A stretch of DNA of 64,000 bases from JACRLW01 sp050181465 (GCA_050181465.1 JBFXDD010000016.1:1-64000), one strand, 5' to 3'. Positions 26,715 to 36,767 are shown, numbered from the stretch's first letter. The notes: generated by a model not told the origin, from the sequence alone. Made by a program: numbers and translations.

Positions 26715-28522
26715 GTGAGTTCCTCCTGCTCGTCGGCCGCACGGCCGCCACGCGCGCGCGTTTCGAGCGCGGGGTAGAGCTCGCGGCCGCGAGCGGTGCC
26801 GGCACGCCTGCCGCGGTGCTCGATCGTGAACCGTTCCGTCTAGCCACGTTCGCGCGCCGCAACGGGAGCGGCGGTCGACTGGCGATCGACGACACGCACT
26901 GGCTGATGGGCGCGGGAACCTGGTTCGGACCGGACAACCTCGCCGCAGGTCAAGAGCGCCAGCTCCTCGACCGCGCGATACACCTTCCGCGGCGCGACTT
27001 CGCCGCGACGCTGGACGGCTTCTTCGCCGTGCTCTACGGCGATCACACGAACGCCACTCTGGTGACCGACCCGATCGGCAGCCATCACGTCTACGTGCGT
27101 GCCTTTGCTGATTGCGTCGCCTTCGCGGCATCGGCAAGTTGGCTGGCCGCGCTCGAAGACACGCCGCTCGACCCGGTCGGCTGTCAGGAGTTCCTCGCCA
27201 CGGGCGTGCTCTACGGCGATCGAACTCTTCATCGCGACGTCCACGCGCTGCCGCCCGCGAGCGTGGTCGCGATCGACGAAGTCGGCTGGCGAGTCCTCGA
27301 TCGAACGTGGCGCGTGCGGGATCTCGCACCGGAGCGCCTGAGTGGGGCCGAAGCCGTCGAAGCCTTCGGCGCGGCGATGATCCGCGGCTGTCGCCGAATC
27401 GGCCGCACGCTGCCGAACGTCGTGGCGGACCTGACCGCGGGATGGGACTCGCGCCTACTCTGCGCATTCCTGCGCCGCGCCGAGGTGCCCTTCGAGACCA
27501 CGGTGACCGGTCCGGCGGAGAGTGCGGACGTCGTGCTCTCGACGCGCATCGCGGACGAACTCGGTATCCGGCATCACCCACTGCCGCTCGGTGCGTTGCC
27601 GACCTTCGAAGAACTGTGCGCGACGGTGGACCTGACGGACGGTCAAGTCAACGCGCTCGGGTACGCCCGCGTCTTGCGGGTCCACCGCGAGCTCAGCCGC
27701 CACTTCGGTGCCTCACTCAACGGCAGTTTCGGCGAAGTCGCGCGCGGCTACTGGTGGGAACTGCTCTCGCCGTCACCCAGCGCCGTGCAGCACCTCGATG
27801 CCACAACGATCGCACGACGCCGTTACGCGGCGAATGCGCCGAACTTCGACTTCTGGCCGCAGGCCTCGCGCCTCGATTCGGTGGCCCACTTCCGCGACCT
27901 CATCGCCTCGCTCGATTCGGAACTGACGGCGGCGCCGCTCGCCTTCCGGCTGGATCGCACGTATCTGCGCATGCGTATGCGCTGCTGGCAAGGGCGCATC
28001 GCCAGCGCGACGGATCGAGTGTGGCCGTGTTTCTCGCCGCTCATGCTGCGCGAGGCGCTCGAACCGCTGCTGCAGACGAAAGCCGCCGACCGGCGGGAGA
28101 ATCGCTTCGCTCGCGAAGTGCTCGCGCGCTACTCGCCGGAACTCGCGCGACTCCCGCTCGAGAGCGGCGGCCCGGCCATGCCGAAGACGATGACCAACGC
28201 GTGGCGCTTCGCACCCGAAGCGATCCGCTTCACCAAGAAGGTGTTCGACAAACTGCTCGGGCGACGCACCTACGCGCGAACTCTGGAAGAGACGGCGGCA
28301 CCGCGACGGTCCCTGTGGAAAGACGATCGCATGCGCGATCTCCTCGATCCGTCGCGCATGGCGCTCGGCGATCACGTCGATCGCACCGCGCTCGCGCGTT
28401 GGCTCGACGCCTCTCGCGAGGAAGCCTTTCCGCACGAACTCGCCTTCGGCAACCTCGTCGCGCTCGAACTCGGGCTGCGTCGCGTGCGCGAGCTTCGGGT
28501 CAGCGACGCACGATCGCGTTGA
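26711..28522 (+). CDS. asparagine synthase-like protein lacking the N-terminal cysteine
   Basis: The 603-residue protein has an N-terminal Ntn-hydrolase-like domain (TLDGFFAVLYGD, TDPIGSHHVYV) and a C-terminal synthetase domain. The PP-loop reads DLTAGWDSRLL near residue 245, a variant of SGGxDS. The protein starts Met-Ser, so the Cys2 needed for glutaminase activity is missing. It may use free ammonia or another amine, or adenylate a different carboxylate as beta-lactam synthetase does. Coupling to a dCMP deaminase is unusual. Its last 23 bases overlap the convergent M14 peptidase gene. Confidence 0.82.
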   Translation: MSEFLLLVGRTAATRARFERGVELAAASGAGTPAAVLDREPFRLATFARRNGSGGRLAIDDTHWLMGAGTWFGPDNLAAGQERQLLDRAIHLPRRDFAATLDGFFAVLYGDHTNATLVTDPIGSHHVYVRAFADCVAFAASASWLAALEDTPLDPVGCQEFLATGVLYGDRTLHRDVHALPPASVVAIDEVGWRVLDRTWRVRDLAPERLSGAEAVEAFGAAMIRGCRRIGRTLPNVVADLTAGWDSRLLCAFLRRAEVPFETTVTGPAESADVVLSTRIADELGIRHHPLPLGALPTFEELCATVDLTDGQVNALGYARVLRVHRELSRHFGASLNGSFGEVARGYWWELLSPSPSAVQHLDATTIARRRYAANAPNFDFWPQASRLDSVAHFRDLIASLDSELTAAPLAFRLDRTYLRMRMRCWQGRIASATDRVWPCFSPLMLREALEPLLQTKAADRRENRFAREVLARYSPELARLPLESGGPAMPKTMTNAWRFAPEAIRFTKKVFDKLLGRRTYARTLEETAAPRRSLWKDDRMRDLLDPSRMALGDHVDRTALARWLDASREEAFPHELAFGNLVALELGLRRVRELRVSDARSR

Positions 28523-31268
28523 ACAGGAACTTGAAGGTGGCCACCGGCTGCCCGCGATACACGACGTCGGCACCGAACAGAACGACGCTGCCCTTGCCTT
28601 TCGCGACCGTCACGATCGCGGGCTTGCCGCGGATCAGCTCGCCACCGAGCGCCCAGCCGCTCGCGAGCAACGGCTCTTCGACGGACCACCGCGCGAGCGT
28701 GGTCACCGCGGCGTCGGAATGCGGAGTCAGCGCCGTGCTGCCGCGGAACATCGCGATCGAACGCGCGGGCACGCCGGCGCACAGCGGCTGTGCGGCGTCG
28801 ATGTCGATCCACAAGAGCGAGCCCGGGATGAAGAACTGATTGCGCGACGCCTCTCGGCCTTCGGCAGTGTTCACGCCGGCATCCACGGGAAGTTGAAGCA
28901 GGTCGATGGCACGTTCGACCGCGGAGTTCGCCGCGATGAGCCGGCCACCCTGAGTGACGAACTGTTCGAGCGCCACGCGTCCCTTCTCGGCGGTGATGCG
29001 CACGCGGCGATCCTCGAGGTCGGCCCAATCCTCGAAGGGCGGCAACGCCTCGCGGAGCGCGATGACCTGCTCCTCGGTGACCACGTTGCGACCACGCTCG
29101 AGGGCATCATCGCGGCGATCTCGCGCGCCGCTCGCGGGCAAACCCGTGCAGAAGATGAGGACGTCGTAGTCGGCGAGCAGATCGCCGGCCTCGACCCGCG
29201 CGCCGCTGACGCGCTGCGGTGCGAAGCCGAACTCGCGCAAGGTCCATTCGGTCCAGCCGGTCGCCATGTCGCCGCCGAACGGGTCGAACAGGCCGATGCG
29301 CGGGACGCTCAGCACGGGACCGCTCACGACCGTCCCCGCAGGCACCGCGACCGGTCGCGCTCCGAATCGACGCATGGCGATCGAGAGTCGCTCGGCAGCC
29401 GTTCCGTTCGCCGCCACGAACACCGCACCGGTAGTAGATCCAGTGGCACCATCACGCAGTTCGCCATCGACGATCTTCATCGGCACGGCCGCTTCGTGGA
29501 GGAAGTTGACGGTAGGCCAGAGGCTCGAGTCTCTCGCATCGAGGAGCCACCCGGTCGCCGACTCGGGCAAGTTACGATTCGGGTCCGGATCAAAGGCGAG
29601 CTCGATGTCCGCGATCGGCTCGGTCGGAAGTTCGACGCCATCCTGGTAGCGCAGGACGTCGACACCCATCTGCATCGACAACGTCCAACCGGCGCTGTCG
29701 TACGGGCGAATCGGTTCGCCGCTGCTGCCGATGTCGTTGGGATGCCATTGCGGCTCCAGCATGTCGAGCAGGTGCGCCCGGAAGGGCTGTGCTGCCGGCA
29801 GGACGAAACTCCCAGCCACGGCAACCCGACCATCCGGAAGCGTGGTCGTGCGAGTCAACCGGTACACCTCGACCGCGCAGCGCCGCAGTGCGCGCACGAG
29901 TCGCACAGCAGCCGCATAATCTGCCGAGTCCGCGGGAATGACATACACGCGAGGATCGCGATGGGCGGGGTCGGTGAGAGCATTTGACTCGCTCTCGGTG
30001 CGACGCTCACCGGACTCGCCCTCTCCTTCACCGACTTCGCCGCGCCGTTCACGCGCGCGGGCACGGCGTGCGTTGTTCTTGGCGACCAGTTCGGGAGTCG
30101 CCGTCCAACTGTCCTGCGAACCACGCTCGATCGCGCGGCGAGCCATCCACCACTGGTTGCGCGTCAACTCCTCTCGATAGCGGGCAGCATGATCGAGGAT
30201 CGCGAAGTTCGCCGTCTGCAGATAATCGATCGTCTCCCGCGCGTGCCACATGCGCTCACCGATGGGATCCGGATAGTCGACCGAGGGCAGCGTGCGATTC
30301 GCGCCGGGGCGCAGCGGAGTCGGATCGGGCGATCCGAACACTTCCGTGAGGATCCCGATCATGTTGTGGAAGTAGGCCGTCGTGCGAAGGCCGCCGTTCC
30401 ACCAAGTGGAGTAGCTCGCGCCGCTCTTGCTGATGACGCCGGGCTTGCCTTCGGCGGCGAAGCGATAGTTCATCTGCGCCGCGATCAGATCGATGCCGCG
30501 CACGATCAAGGGATCGAAGCGGTAGTTGAACGGATCTCGGAACGGCGGCGTGAAGATGACCGTCCCCGCGGGTGCGGTCTGATGGTGGTTGTAGACGACT
30601 TGTGGCAGCCACCGGTGGTACAGCGCGAATTGGATATTGCGGGTCTCGGGCTGATTACCGGCGTAATGGTCGCGATTGTTGTCGTGACCGATGTAGCGCT
30701 GGTACAGCACCGGCAGGAGCCCAACCCGCTTCGTGGCCCGGTAACCCTTCGCGATCAATTCCATGCCATCGGGGTTCGCGGGACAGACGACGACCACGAC
30801 TCCATCGAGGATTCGGCGGACCTCGGCGTCGTCGCGAGAGACGAGCTGCCAGACCAGCTCGAGGATGTTCTGCCCGGCGATCGATTCCGAAGCGTGCAAA
30901 CCGCCGTCGATCCAAATGACCGCCGGTAGTTCGGCGACGGCGCGAGCGACCGCCGCGGGTTCGGTCACCTGGCCCAACGCCAGCGCTCGGTGCTCGGACA
31001 GGATCGACTCGATCCGCGCGAGTTGCGCCGGCGCGCTGATCACGGCGACCCGTTGATCCTGCCCCCACGATGTGGTCCCGATCGACTCGAGGCGCATTCG
31101 CGGCGACTGCCGCGCGAGGTCCTCCCACCAACGAATCATCTCGGTGTAGGCCACGAGCTTGCCGTCGGCACCGATCTCGTGTCCGAAGGCGGTCGTCGGC
31201 GACGGCAACTGCGAAACGATCGCCGGAGCCAGGAGGGTCACGGCGAGACTGAGCTTCGAGAGGCGCAT
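28500..31268 (-). CDS. secreted M14-family metallopeptidase
   Basis: The 922-residue protein has a signal peptide (LAVTLLAPAIVSQ). The M14 carboxypeptidase domain contains IDGGLHASESIAGQ near residue 122 (HxxE zinc ligands) and later VVYNHHQTAPAGT (third His). A charged low-complexity stretch of about 40 residues (ARRARARERRGEVGEGEG) follows. The C-terminal 400 residues include a class I glutamine-amidotransferase-like fold (YDVLIFCTGLP, EQFVTQGGRLIAANS) as seen in large M14 proteins. It likely degrades peptides outside the cytoplasm. Confidence 0.88.
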   Translation of the reverse strand: MRLSKLSLAVTLLAPAIVSQLPSPTTAFGHEIGADGKLVAYTEMIRWWEDLARQSPRMRLESIGTTSWGQDQRVAVISAPAQLARIESILSEHRALALGQVTEPAAVARAVAELPAVIWIDGGLHASESIAGQNILELVWQLVSRDDAEVRRILDGVVVVVCPANPDGMELIAKGYRATKRVGLLPVLYQRYIGHDNNRDHYAGNQPETRNIQFALYHRWLPQVVYNHHQTAPAGTVIFTPPFRDPFNYRFDPLIVRGIDLIAAQMNYRFAAEGKPGVISKSGASYSTWWNGGLRTTAYFHNMIGILTEVFGSPDPTPLRPGANRTLPSVDYPDPIGERMWHARETIDYLQTANFAILDHAARYREELTRNQWWMARRAIERGSQDSWTATPELVAKNNARRARARERRGEVGEGEGESGERRTESESNALTDPAHRDPRVYVIPADSADYAAAVRLVRALRRCAVEVYRLTRTTTLPDGRVAVAGSFVLPAAQPFRAHLLDMLEPQWHPNDIGSSGEPIRPYDSAGWTLSMQMGVDVLRYQDGVELPTEPIADIELAFDPDPNRNLPESATGWLLDARDSSLWPTVNFLHEAAVPMKIVDGELRDGATGSTTGAVFVAANGTAAERLSIAMRRFGARPVAVPAGTVVSGPVLSVPRIGLFDPFGGDMATGWTEWTLREFGFAPQRVSGARVEAGDLLADYDVLIFCTGLPASGARDRRDDALERGRNVVTEEQVIALREALPPFEDWADLEDRRVRITAEKGRVALEQFVTQGGRLIAANSAVERAIDLLQLPVDAGVNTAEGREASRNQFFIPGSLLWIDIDAAQPLCAGVPARSIAMFRGSTALTPHSDAAVTTLARWSVEEPLLASGWALGGELIRGKPAIVTVAKGKGSVVLFGADVVYRGQPVATFKFLFNAIVRR

Positions 31269-31430
31269 GCGCGCACGTTACTACGGCCCGCCGATGGGTC
31301 CGCAGAAGCCGTCGACATCCCCAATGCGAGCGGTCGACCCGAGACGTTCTTGAGACTACCATCCCCGCGCGAGCCCGGATCCGTGGGTCTCCCAGCGCAG
31401 AGCACCCCGGCAATCGACCACACCTGCCCC

Positions 31431-32810
31431 ATGTCGCGCGCCTGCCTCCCACGCCTGATCGCCAGCCTCGCGTTCAGCATCGTCCCCGCCTTCGCCCAAA
31501 CGGACGGCAAGCGGCTCGAGCTGCGTGATGCCTCCAACCGACCACTGCGCGGCGTCACGGTCCGATTGAGTGACGCCGCCGGGAAATCACTGGAGCTGAA
31601 GGCGTCCGCGGAGGGCCAGATCATCCTCCCCAAGGACTTTCGCGCTACGCGCGTGGCGACCACTGCCCTGGAGGGTCCTGGGGCCACGCTCGCGATCGAC
31701 GTGCGCGGCTTGAGCGAGAACGATCTGAACTCGCTCCGTCTCACCGGCGAACGTACGCCGCAATTGCCGCAAACGAACATCCGGAACGTGCGCGGCGCCC
31801 TGAACGGAATGCCGCTCCAGGTGCTGGACGATGACTGGAACCAGCTCGCCGACAAACTGCGATCCGATGGCGAATCGTCGAGCGCGATCGCCGATGTCGA
31901 GCGTGCAATCGCTGCATTGAAGCTGGCCCACGGCCGCGCGCAGAAGCAGCTGGCGCTCCCCGCCACAGCCACCGCGGAGGTCGTTCTCGATCGCATCGAC
32001 AAGTGCGAACCGGTGATCACGGCATGGTCCGACCTCCGGCGCACGGTGACCACTCTGGCCCGACAAGTAGCTTCGCGTGCCGACCGCGAGATCGTCGCGG
32101 CGACCCGCCAGTTCGAAGGCCGCTTCGTCGGCCCGGACTCGCACTTCCAGCGGCAGGTCGGTGCGATCGGGCAGGCAGTCGACACCCCGCTGATCAGCCT
32201 CGCCGCAAGCTCCGTGCGCGCCACTCTGGAAGGGCTGGGCATGGACAAGGTGGAGATCCAAGTTCGGCTCGAGCGACTCACGCTCGACAAACGGACCGGG
32301 AAGTCGGTCGCCACGGCCCACTCGGCCCCAGCGGAGGGTGTTCGTGTCGAGTTTCAGCGCGAACTGTGCTCGCTGACTCCCGACTCGGTGACCATCCAGC
32401 CATCGCGGAGCTTGGCGAGCACCTTCGCAATCTCGGACAGCACCGATGGCCTCGCCCGCATCGTCGCAACCTCGCCCGGCTTCGCCAACGTCGAGCTGCG
32501 CGTGCTCCTTTCGCCCCCCTACAGCAGCGTGATGACCATCCTCATCGGCCTGCTCGCCGGGATGTTCCTGCGCCGCCGATTGCTCCAGAAAGATGGCCGA
32601 GCCTCGATCTCGCTCGGCGTGCACATCGTGGGCGCGCTCGTGCTGATGGCGGTTTGGTTCGCCGGCTACATCGCATACCTCGCCCCTCGGATCGAGGTCA
32701 TCGACCCACGCGCGGGAATGTGGCAACGCGCAACCGCGGGGGTCGTCTGCGGATTCCTCGGGTTACCGCTGGTCAACGCTTGGCTGACTCGGTGGCTTCG
32801 CGGGGAGTGA
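31431..32810 (+). CDS. exported membrane protein with helical domain
   Basis: The 459-residue protein has a signal peptide (LIASLAFSIVPAFAQ), a CarboxypepD_reg-like beta segment (LRGVTVRLSDAAGKSLEL), then a helical region of about 150 residues. A beta domain with VRVEFQRELCSL follows. Three hydrophobic segments end the protein: SSVMTILIGLLAGMFL, HIVGALVLMAVWFAGYIAYL and TAGVVCGFLGLPLVNAW. So a periplasmic domain is anchored by C-terminal transmembrane helices. No enzyme motif is seen; family unknown. Its 3' end overlaps the convergent acyl-CoA dehydrogenase gene by 38 bases. Confidence 0.7.
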   Translation: MSRACLPRLIASLAFSIVPAFAQTDGKRLELRDASNRPLRGVTVRLSDAAGKSLELKASAEGQIILPKDFRATRVATTALEGPGATLAIDVRGLSENDLNSLRLTGERTPQLPQTNIRNVRGALNGMPLQVLDDDWNQLADKLRSDGESSSAIADVERAIAALKLAHGRAQKQLALPATATAEVVLDRIDKCEPVITAWSDLRRTVTTLARQVASRADREIVAATRQFEGRFVGPDSHFQRQVGAIGQAVDTPLISLAASSVRATLEGLGMDKVEIQVRLERLTLDKRTGKSVATAHSAPAEGVRVEFQRELCSLTPDSVTIQPSRSLASTFAISDSTDGLARIVATSPGFANVELRVLLSPPYSSVMTILIGLLAGMFLRRRLLQKDGRASISLGVHIVGALVLMAVWFAGYIAYLAPRIEVIDPRAGMWQRATAGVVCGFLGLPLVNAWLTRWLRGE

Positions 32811-34884
32811 CTCCCGGCTGCCGCCAATCGTGCTCGAAAGCCTGGGGGACCACGTCGCGCAGCAGTGAGTTCTGACCACGGTCGAAGGTCGCCGCAACCT
32901 CGGCCACATGGCCTCGCAACCGATCCATCGACACCAGTCCACCAGCCAGGCGGATCGAACGGAACTTGTCTTCGAGCAACGCACATTGGAGCGCTGCGAC
33001 GGCCTGTTGCGAGGCGTCCTGCTTGGAGGCGTGCAGGCCCAGGGCCACCATCGAGACGAGGTGTTCGATGCTCTTACCGAAGCGCTGAATCGGAATCTGC
33101 GCGCGCGTGAGTTCGAGCTGGAACCAGAGATTCAACCACAGATAGGTCCAGCGGCGACCGCGCAGCTTGCGCTCGGCGTAACGCACGTACCGAGCGAGCG
33201 CGCGCGGAAGAGTGCGGTAGCGCGGGTGCCATGCGGTCGGAATCAAGCGAGCCGGCAGTGCGACGAGGTCCTTCAGCGCGTTGCCGAGGATCCAGCCCTT
33301 CAGGCGCCAGAAACCGCCGTTGCCGAGCAGTCGCAGCGTCGCCGAAACGACTCGCCCGGGTGCGCGGAACAACGTCGCCGGCGTGATGCGAAGGATCAGT
33401 TGGTCTTTCGGGAGCGGCTTGCCGTCGGCTCCGACGTTGATGGACTGGATCACGCCGAGCATCCCGGCCATGCAGCGATCGGTGAACGCGGCCGTGACGT
33501 CTTTCACCATCCCCATGAGGATGAGATCGTCTTCGCCTTCGACAACCCCGAACACGTGCATGTTCGCGCGCGCCTGAGCAACTCGTGAACGAGCGTCGAA
33601 ACTCCGGCCACCGAGTACGCGCTCGCAGGCGACCAGTGACTCCAATGCCGTCCCGGCAGCAGCAGACTTGGTGAGATCGCGCAATCCTGCGAGATCGACG
33701 CCGTCGGCGTCTTGTTGCAGGGACAGATGCGAGAGCGCCCGCGACTGCAAGGCACCACCCAGCATGCGACCGAGCGCCAGCCGCGGCAGTTCATGACGAA
33801 CGACCGCGCCGCCGACACCCTCGCGTTGACGCGCATACTCCAGGGCATCGGCCGCGAACATGCGCTGATAACCGGCGGCCATCGCCGCGAGCATGCAACG
33901 CCCCATCCGCAAGCAGTAGAAGAGCACCTCCACGCCGTCGGCCTCGATGCGATTGGCCGAAGGGATCGGGAAGTTCAGGAAGTGAATCCGCGAATTGTGA
34001 TTCGGTTCGAACGCCGCGACCTGCGAGGGTTCGAGTCGGAACTCGTGATCGCAGTCGGCGGAACGCGCGCGATCACGATCGGGCAACTCCACCACGAACA
34101 GACCGACCTGCTTGCCGTCCTTCCCGATCCGCGCGACCAGCCCGGCGATCCCGCCGTGGGTCGCATTCGTGATCCACAGCTTGTTGCGTTCGCCGTCGGC
34201 GAACAGACGCCAGCCGCCGCTCACCGCGTCCGGTTCGACGTAGGCGCGGACCTTCTTGGCGTTGACTCCCACCCCGACTTCCGTGAGCGCGAAGCTCATC
34301 AATCGCCCCTCGGCGATCATCGGTAGAAAGGTGCTGCGCTGGGAATCCGTGCCGTAGCCAATCAGCGAGCCGGCGCCGATGGTGAGTTCGCCGGAAACTT
34401 CGACCGCGAGCGCGCCAAGCCCGTTCGCCGCGAGTTCTTCCTCGACCACCGACAGTTCCGGGTAGGAAGCCTCTCGACCACCGAACCGCGCGGGCACCGT
34501 GAAGCCGTAGCCACCCTCGTTCGTGACGGCGCGCCGCAGTTCTGCCGACAACTTGCCGTCGGCGGTGAATGCGACGCCGCGCGCAATGCAACCGATCGCT
34601 GCGCGAACGACGCCCTCTCCCTTGGACTGGGAAGCACCGAAGATCCCGGCACCGGACGCGATCTCCGCGAGCGCGGGGCGCGGACCGTAGATCAGCCGCT
34701 CGACCAGACTGCGACGAGTGCGACCGAGCTTGCGAGCCGCGCCCGATGCCGCGTCGTCGAGGGCACCGACATCCCTCGCCTGCGCTGCATCTCCCGCAGC
34801 GGCGAGCGCTTGGGCGGCGAGCGAAGGGGCATTCGCGGATTGGTCAGTGCGCGATCTAGGTCCCGGGTCCGTGGTCTGGGTCAT
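32773..34884 (-). CDS. FadE-like acyl-CoA dehydrogenase
   Basis: The 703-residue protein has an acyl-CoA dehydrogenase core: GYGFTVPARFGGREASYPEL, ELTIGAGSLIGYGTDSQR, MSFALTEVGVGVNAKKVRA (FAD-binding middle strand) and VVEGEDDLILMGMVKDVT. The C-terminal 190 residues (from about 510) form an extension as in FadE of gamma-proteobacteria, which is also longer than ordinary family members. FAD-dependent oxidation of acyl-CoA to enoyl-CoA is the expected reaction. An N-terminal tail of about 85 residues precedes the catalytic domain. The beta-oxidation operon at 51-55 kb could use its product. Confidence 0.85.
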   Translation of the reverse strand: MTQTTDPGPRSRTDQSANAPSLAAQALAAAGDAAQARDVGALDDAASGAARKLGRTRRSLVERLIYGPRPALAEIASGAGIFGASQSKGEGVVRAAIGCIARGVAFTADGKLSAELRRAVTNEGGYGFTVPARFGGREASYPELSVVEEELAANGLGALAVEVSGELTIGAGSLIGYGTDSQRSTFLPMIAEGRLMSFALTEVGVGVNAKKVRAYVEPDAVSGGWRLFADGERNKLWITNATHGGIAGLVARIGKDGKQVGLFVVELPDRDRARSADCDHEFRLEPSQVAAFEPNHNSRIHFLNFPIPSANRIEADGVEVLFYCLRMGRCMLAAMAAGYQRMFAADALEYARQREGVGGAVVRHELPRLALGRMLGGALQSRALSHLSLQQDADGVDLAGLRDLTKSAAAGTALESLVACERVLGGRSFDARSRVAQARANMHVFGVVEGEDDLILMGMVKDVTAAFTDRCMAGMLGVIQSINVGADGKPLPKDQLILRITPATLFRAPGRVVSATLRLLGNGGFWRLKGWILGNALKDLVALPARLIPTAWHPRYRTLPRALARYVRYAERKLRGRRWTYLWLNLWFQLELTRAQIPIQRFGKSIEHLVSMVALGLHASKQDASQQAVAALQCALLEDKFRSIRLAGGLVSMDRLRGHVAEVAATFDRGQNSLLRDVVPQAFEHDWRQPGVTPREATESAKR

Positions 34885-34899
34885 TGCGAGAGCTGTGCG

Positions 34900-35601
34900 T
34901 CAGCGATCGAGCACGATCTTGGTCGGCAGTTCCGTGCCGGCCGGGATGAAGCGCATGGAGATCGAGTTCACGCAGTGGCGAGTGTTCTTGGTGGTGAACC
35001 GTTCGCCGAGGAACACGTGCCCGAGGTGGCCGCCGCAATTGCGACAGAGGATCTCGGTGCGGAGACCGTCGGCATCGTCCTCACGGCGCACCGCACCCTC
35101 GATCTCGTCGTCGAAACTCGGCCAGCCACAGTGACTGTCGAACTTGTCCGTCGAGCGATACAGCGGCGCATTGCACTGCCGGCAGATGTAGGTGCCGTCC
35201 GCTTTGTTGTCGGTGTACTCCCCGGTGCCGGCCCATTCCGTGCCCTTGTGGAGGATCACCCGCGCCTCCTCTTGCGTGAGCGGATTGTAGCGCAGGGGGC
35301 GATCGATCGATGTTTGGTCGTCGTGCATGGAAGCTTCGGGCACGGGTGCGGAACCGGCGCGTGCTTGGGGTTCTTTCACCGACTGGATCGATTCGGCCGT
35401 GGGCGCAGTCGACTGGACCACGGGTTCGGCGTTGCAGCTCGCCAGCCAGAGCGCGCACGCGACGGCCGTCAGCGCGCCCCTGAAGATCGATCGCGCGCGC
35501 CTCAGCCGAGGCGCCGCAGCGTCGGACCGGTGTAGATCTGTCGCGGACGATTGATGCGCGACTTCGGGTCGTCGTTCTGTTCTTTCCAATGTGCGATCCA
35601 T
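34900..35601 (-). CDS. msrB: peptide-methionine (R)-S-oxide reductase, lipoprotein form
   Basis: The MsrB domain (about residues 100-230) has both zinc CxxC motifs (YICRQCNAPLY and EILCRNCGGHLGHVF), FDSHCGWPSF, and the catalytic Cys in RHCVNSISMRF. It is preceded by a lipobox LASC within FRGALTAVACALWLASC, so it is probably anchored on a membrane and repairs oxidised exported proteins. The start is unclear: the ATG at 35601 overlaps the citrate synthase gene by about 100 bases and leaves a long n-region, and no nearer ATG, GTG or TTG precedes the lipobox. A CTG start is possible. Confidence 0.88.
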   Translation of the reverse strand: MDRTLERTERRPEVAHQSSATDLHRSDAAAPRLRRARSIFRGALTAVACALWLASCNAEPVVQSTAPTAESIQSVKEPQARAGSAPVPEASMHDDQTSIDRPLRYNPLTQEEARVILHKGTEWAGTGEYTDNKADGTYICRQCNAPLYRSTDKFDSHCGWPSFDDEIEGAVRREDDADGLRTEILCRNCGGHLGHVFLGERFTTKNTRHCVNSISMRFIPAGTELPTKIVLDR

Positions 35602-36767
35602 CCCGGCAGTCTGCCGAGCGCGAACATCACGGTGAACATGTCCGTGGGAATGCCGATCGCCCGGTAGATGATGCCGCTGTAGAAATCGACGTTCGGGTAG
35701 AGCTTCCGCTCCACGAAGTACTCGTCCTCCAACGCCACTGCTTCGAGCTGCTTGGCGATGTCGAGCAAGGGATCCTTGCGACCCAACTCCGACAGCACTC
35801 GGTCGGCCGCGGACTTGAGGATGCGAGCCCGTGGATCGAAGTTCTTGTAGACCCGATGCCCGAAGCCCATGAGCCGGAAGCCGGAGGTCTTGTCCTTGGC
35901 AGCGGCGACTGCGCGGCCCACATCGCCGCCCTGGGCAACGATGCCCTCGAGCATTTCGATGACTTCCTGATTGGCGCCGCCGTGCAGCGGACCCCACAGC
36001 GCCGAAACCCCCGCCGCCATCGCCGCGAACATGTTGGCCTTGCTGCTTCCGACCATGCGCACGGTCGAAGTCGAACAGTTCTGCTCGTGATCGGCGTGGA
36101 GGATCAATAGCAAGTTGAGCGCATCGCGCACCGCAGGAGAGACCGCGTAGCCCTGCGCCGGCACCGCGAACATCATGTGCAGGAAGTTCGCGCAGTAATC
36201 GAGGTCGTTTCGCGGGTAGATGAACGGCTGCCCCACGCTCTTCTTGTAGGAGAACGCGGCGATCGTCGGCGCCTTCGCGAGGAGCCGGATCATGTTGTGC
36301 TCGACGTCCTTCTTCGTGGTCTCCGGATAGAAGGTCGACAGCGAGGCAAACATCGCCGCCAGGATCCCCATCGGGTGCGCGTGCCGCGGATACCCCTCGA
36401 AGAACTTCTTCATGTCTTCGTGGAGCAGGGTGTGGTGGGTGATGCAATCGCGCCAGGTCTTGGCCTTCTCGCCCACCGGCAGTTCGCCGTAGATCAAGAG
36501 GTGCGCGACATCGAGGAAGTTCGCGCTCTTGGCGAGGTCTTCGATCGGGTAGCCACGGTAGCGGAGAATGCCCTGCTCGCCGTCGATGAACGTGATCGCG
36601 GACTGGCAGGCACCGGTGTTGCCGTACCCGGGATCCATCGTCACGTAGCCGGTCGTTTCCCGGAGCTTCTGGCAGTCGAATGCCCGCTCACCTTCACTGC
36701 CGACCACGATGGGCAGCTCGTGTTCCTTGCCGTCGAGGATCAACTTCGCGTTCTGCATGCTCTGCAT
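35502..36767 (-). CDS. gltA: citrate synthase (type II-like)
   Basis: The 421-residue protein has the conserved histidines and aspartate of citrate synthase: HADHEQNCSTSTVRM near residue 234, GPLHGGANQEVIEML near 268, MGFGHRVYKNFDPRA near 307, and LYPNVDFYSGIIYRAIG near 362. The length and N-terminal beta domain fit hexameric GltA of Gram-negative bacteria. Condenses acetyl-CoA and oxaloacetate in the TCA cycle. The start is the ATG at 36767 or at 36758. It is followed by msrB, overlapping if the ATG at 35601 is used. Confidence 0.97.
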   Translation of the reverse strand: MQSMQNAKLILDGKEHELPIVVGSEGERAFDCQKLRETTGYVTMDPGYGNTGACQSAITFIDGEQGILRYRGYPIEDLAKSANFLDVAHLLIYGELPVGEKAKTWRDCITHHTLLHEDMKKFFEGYPRHAHPMGILAAMFASLSTFYPETTKKDVEHNMIRLLAKAPTIAAFSYKKSVGQPFIYPRNDLDYCANFLHMMFAVPAQGYAVSPAVRDALNLLLILHADHEQNCSTSTVRMVGSSKANMFAAMAAGVSALWGPLHGGANQEVIEMLEGIVAQGGDVGRAVAAAKDKTSGFRLMGFGHRVYKNFDPRARILKSAADRVLSELGRKDPLLDIAKQLEAVALEDEYFVERKLYPNVDFYSGIIYRAIGIPTDMFTVMFALGRLPGWIAHWKEQNDDPKSRINRPRQIYTGPTLRRLG

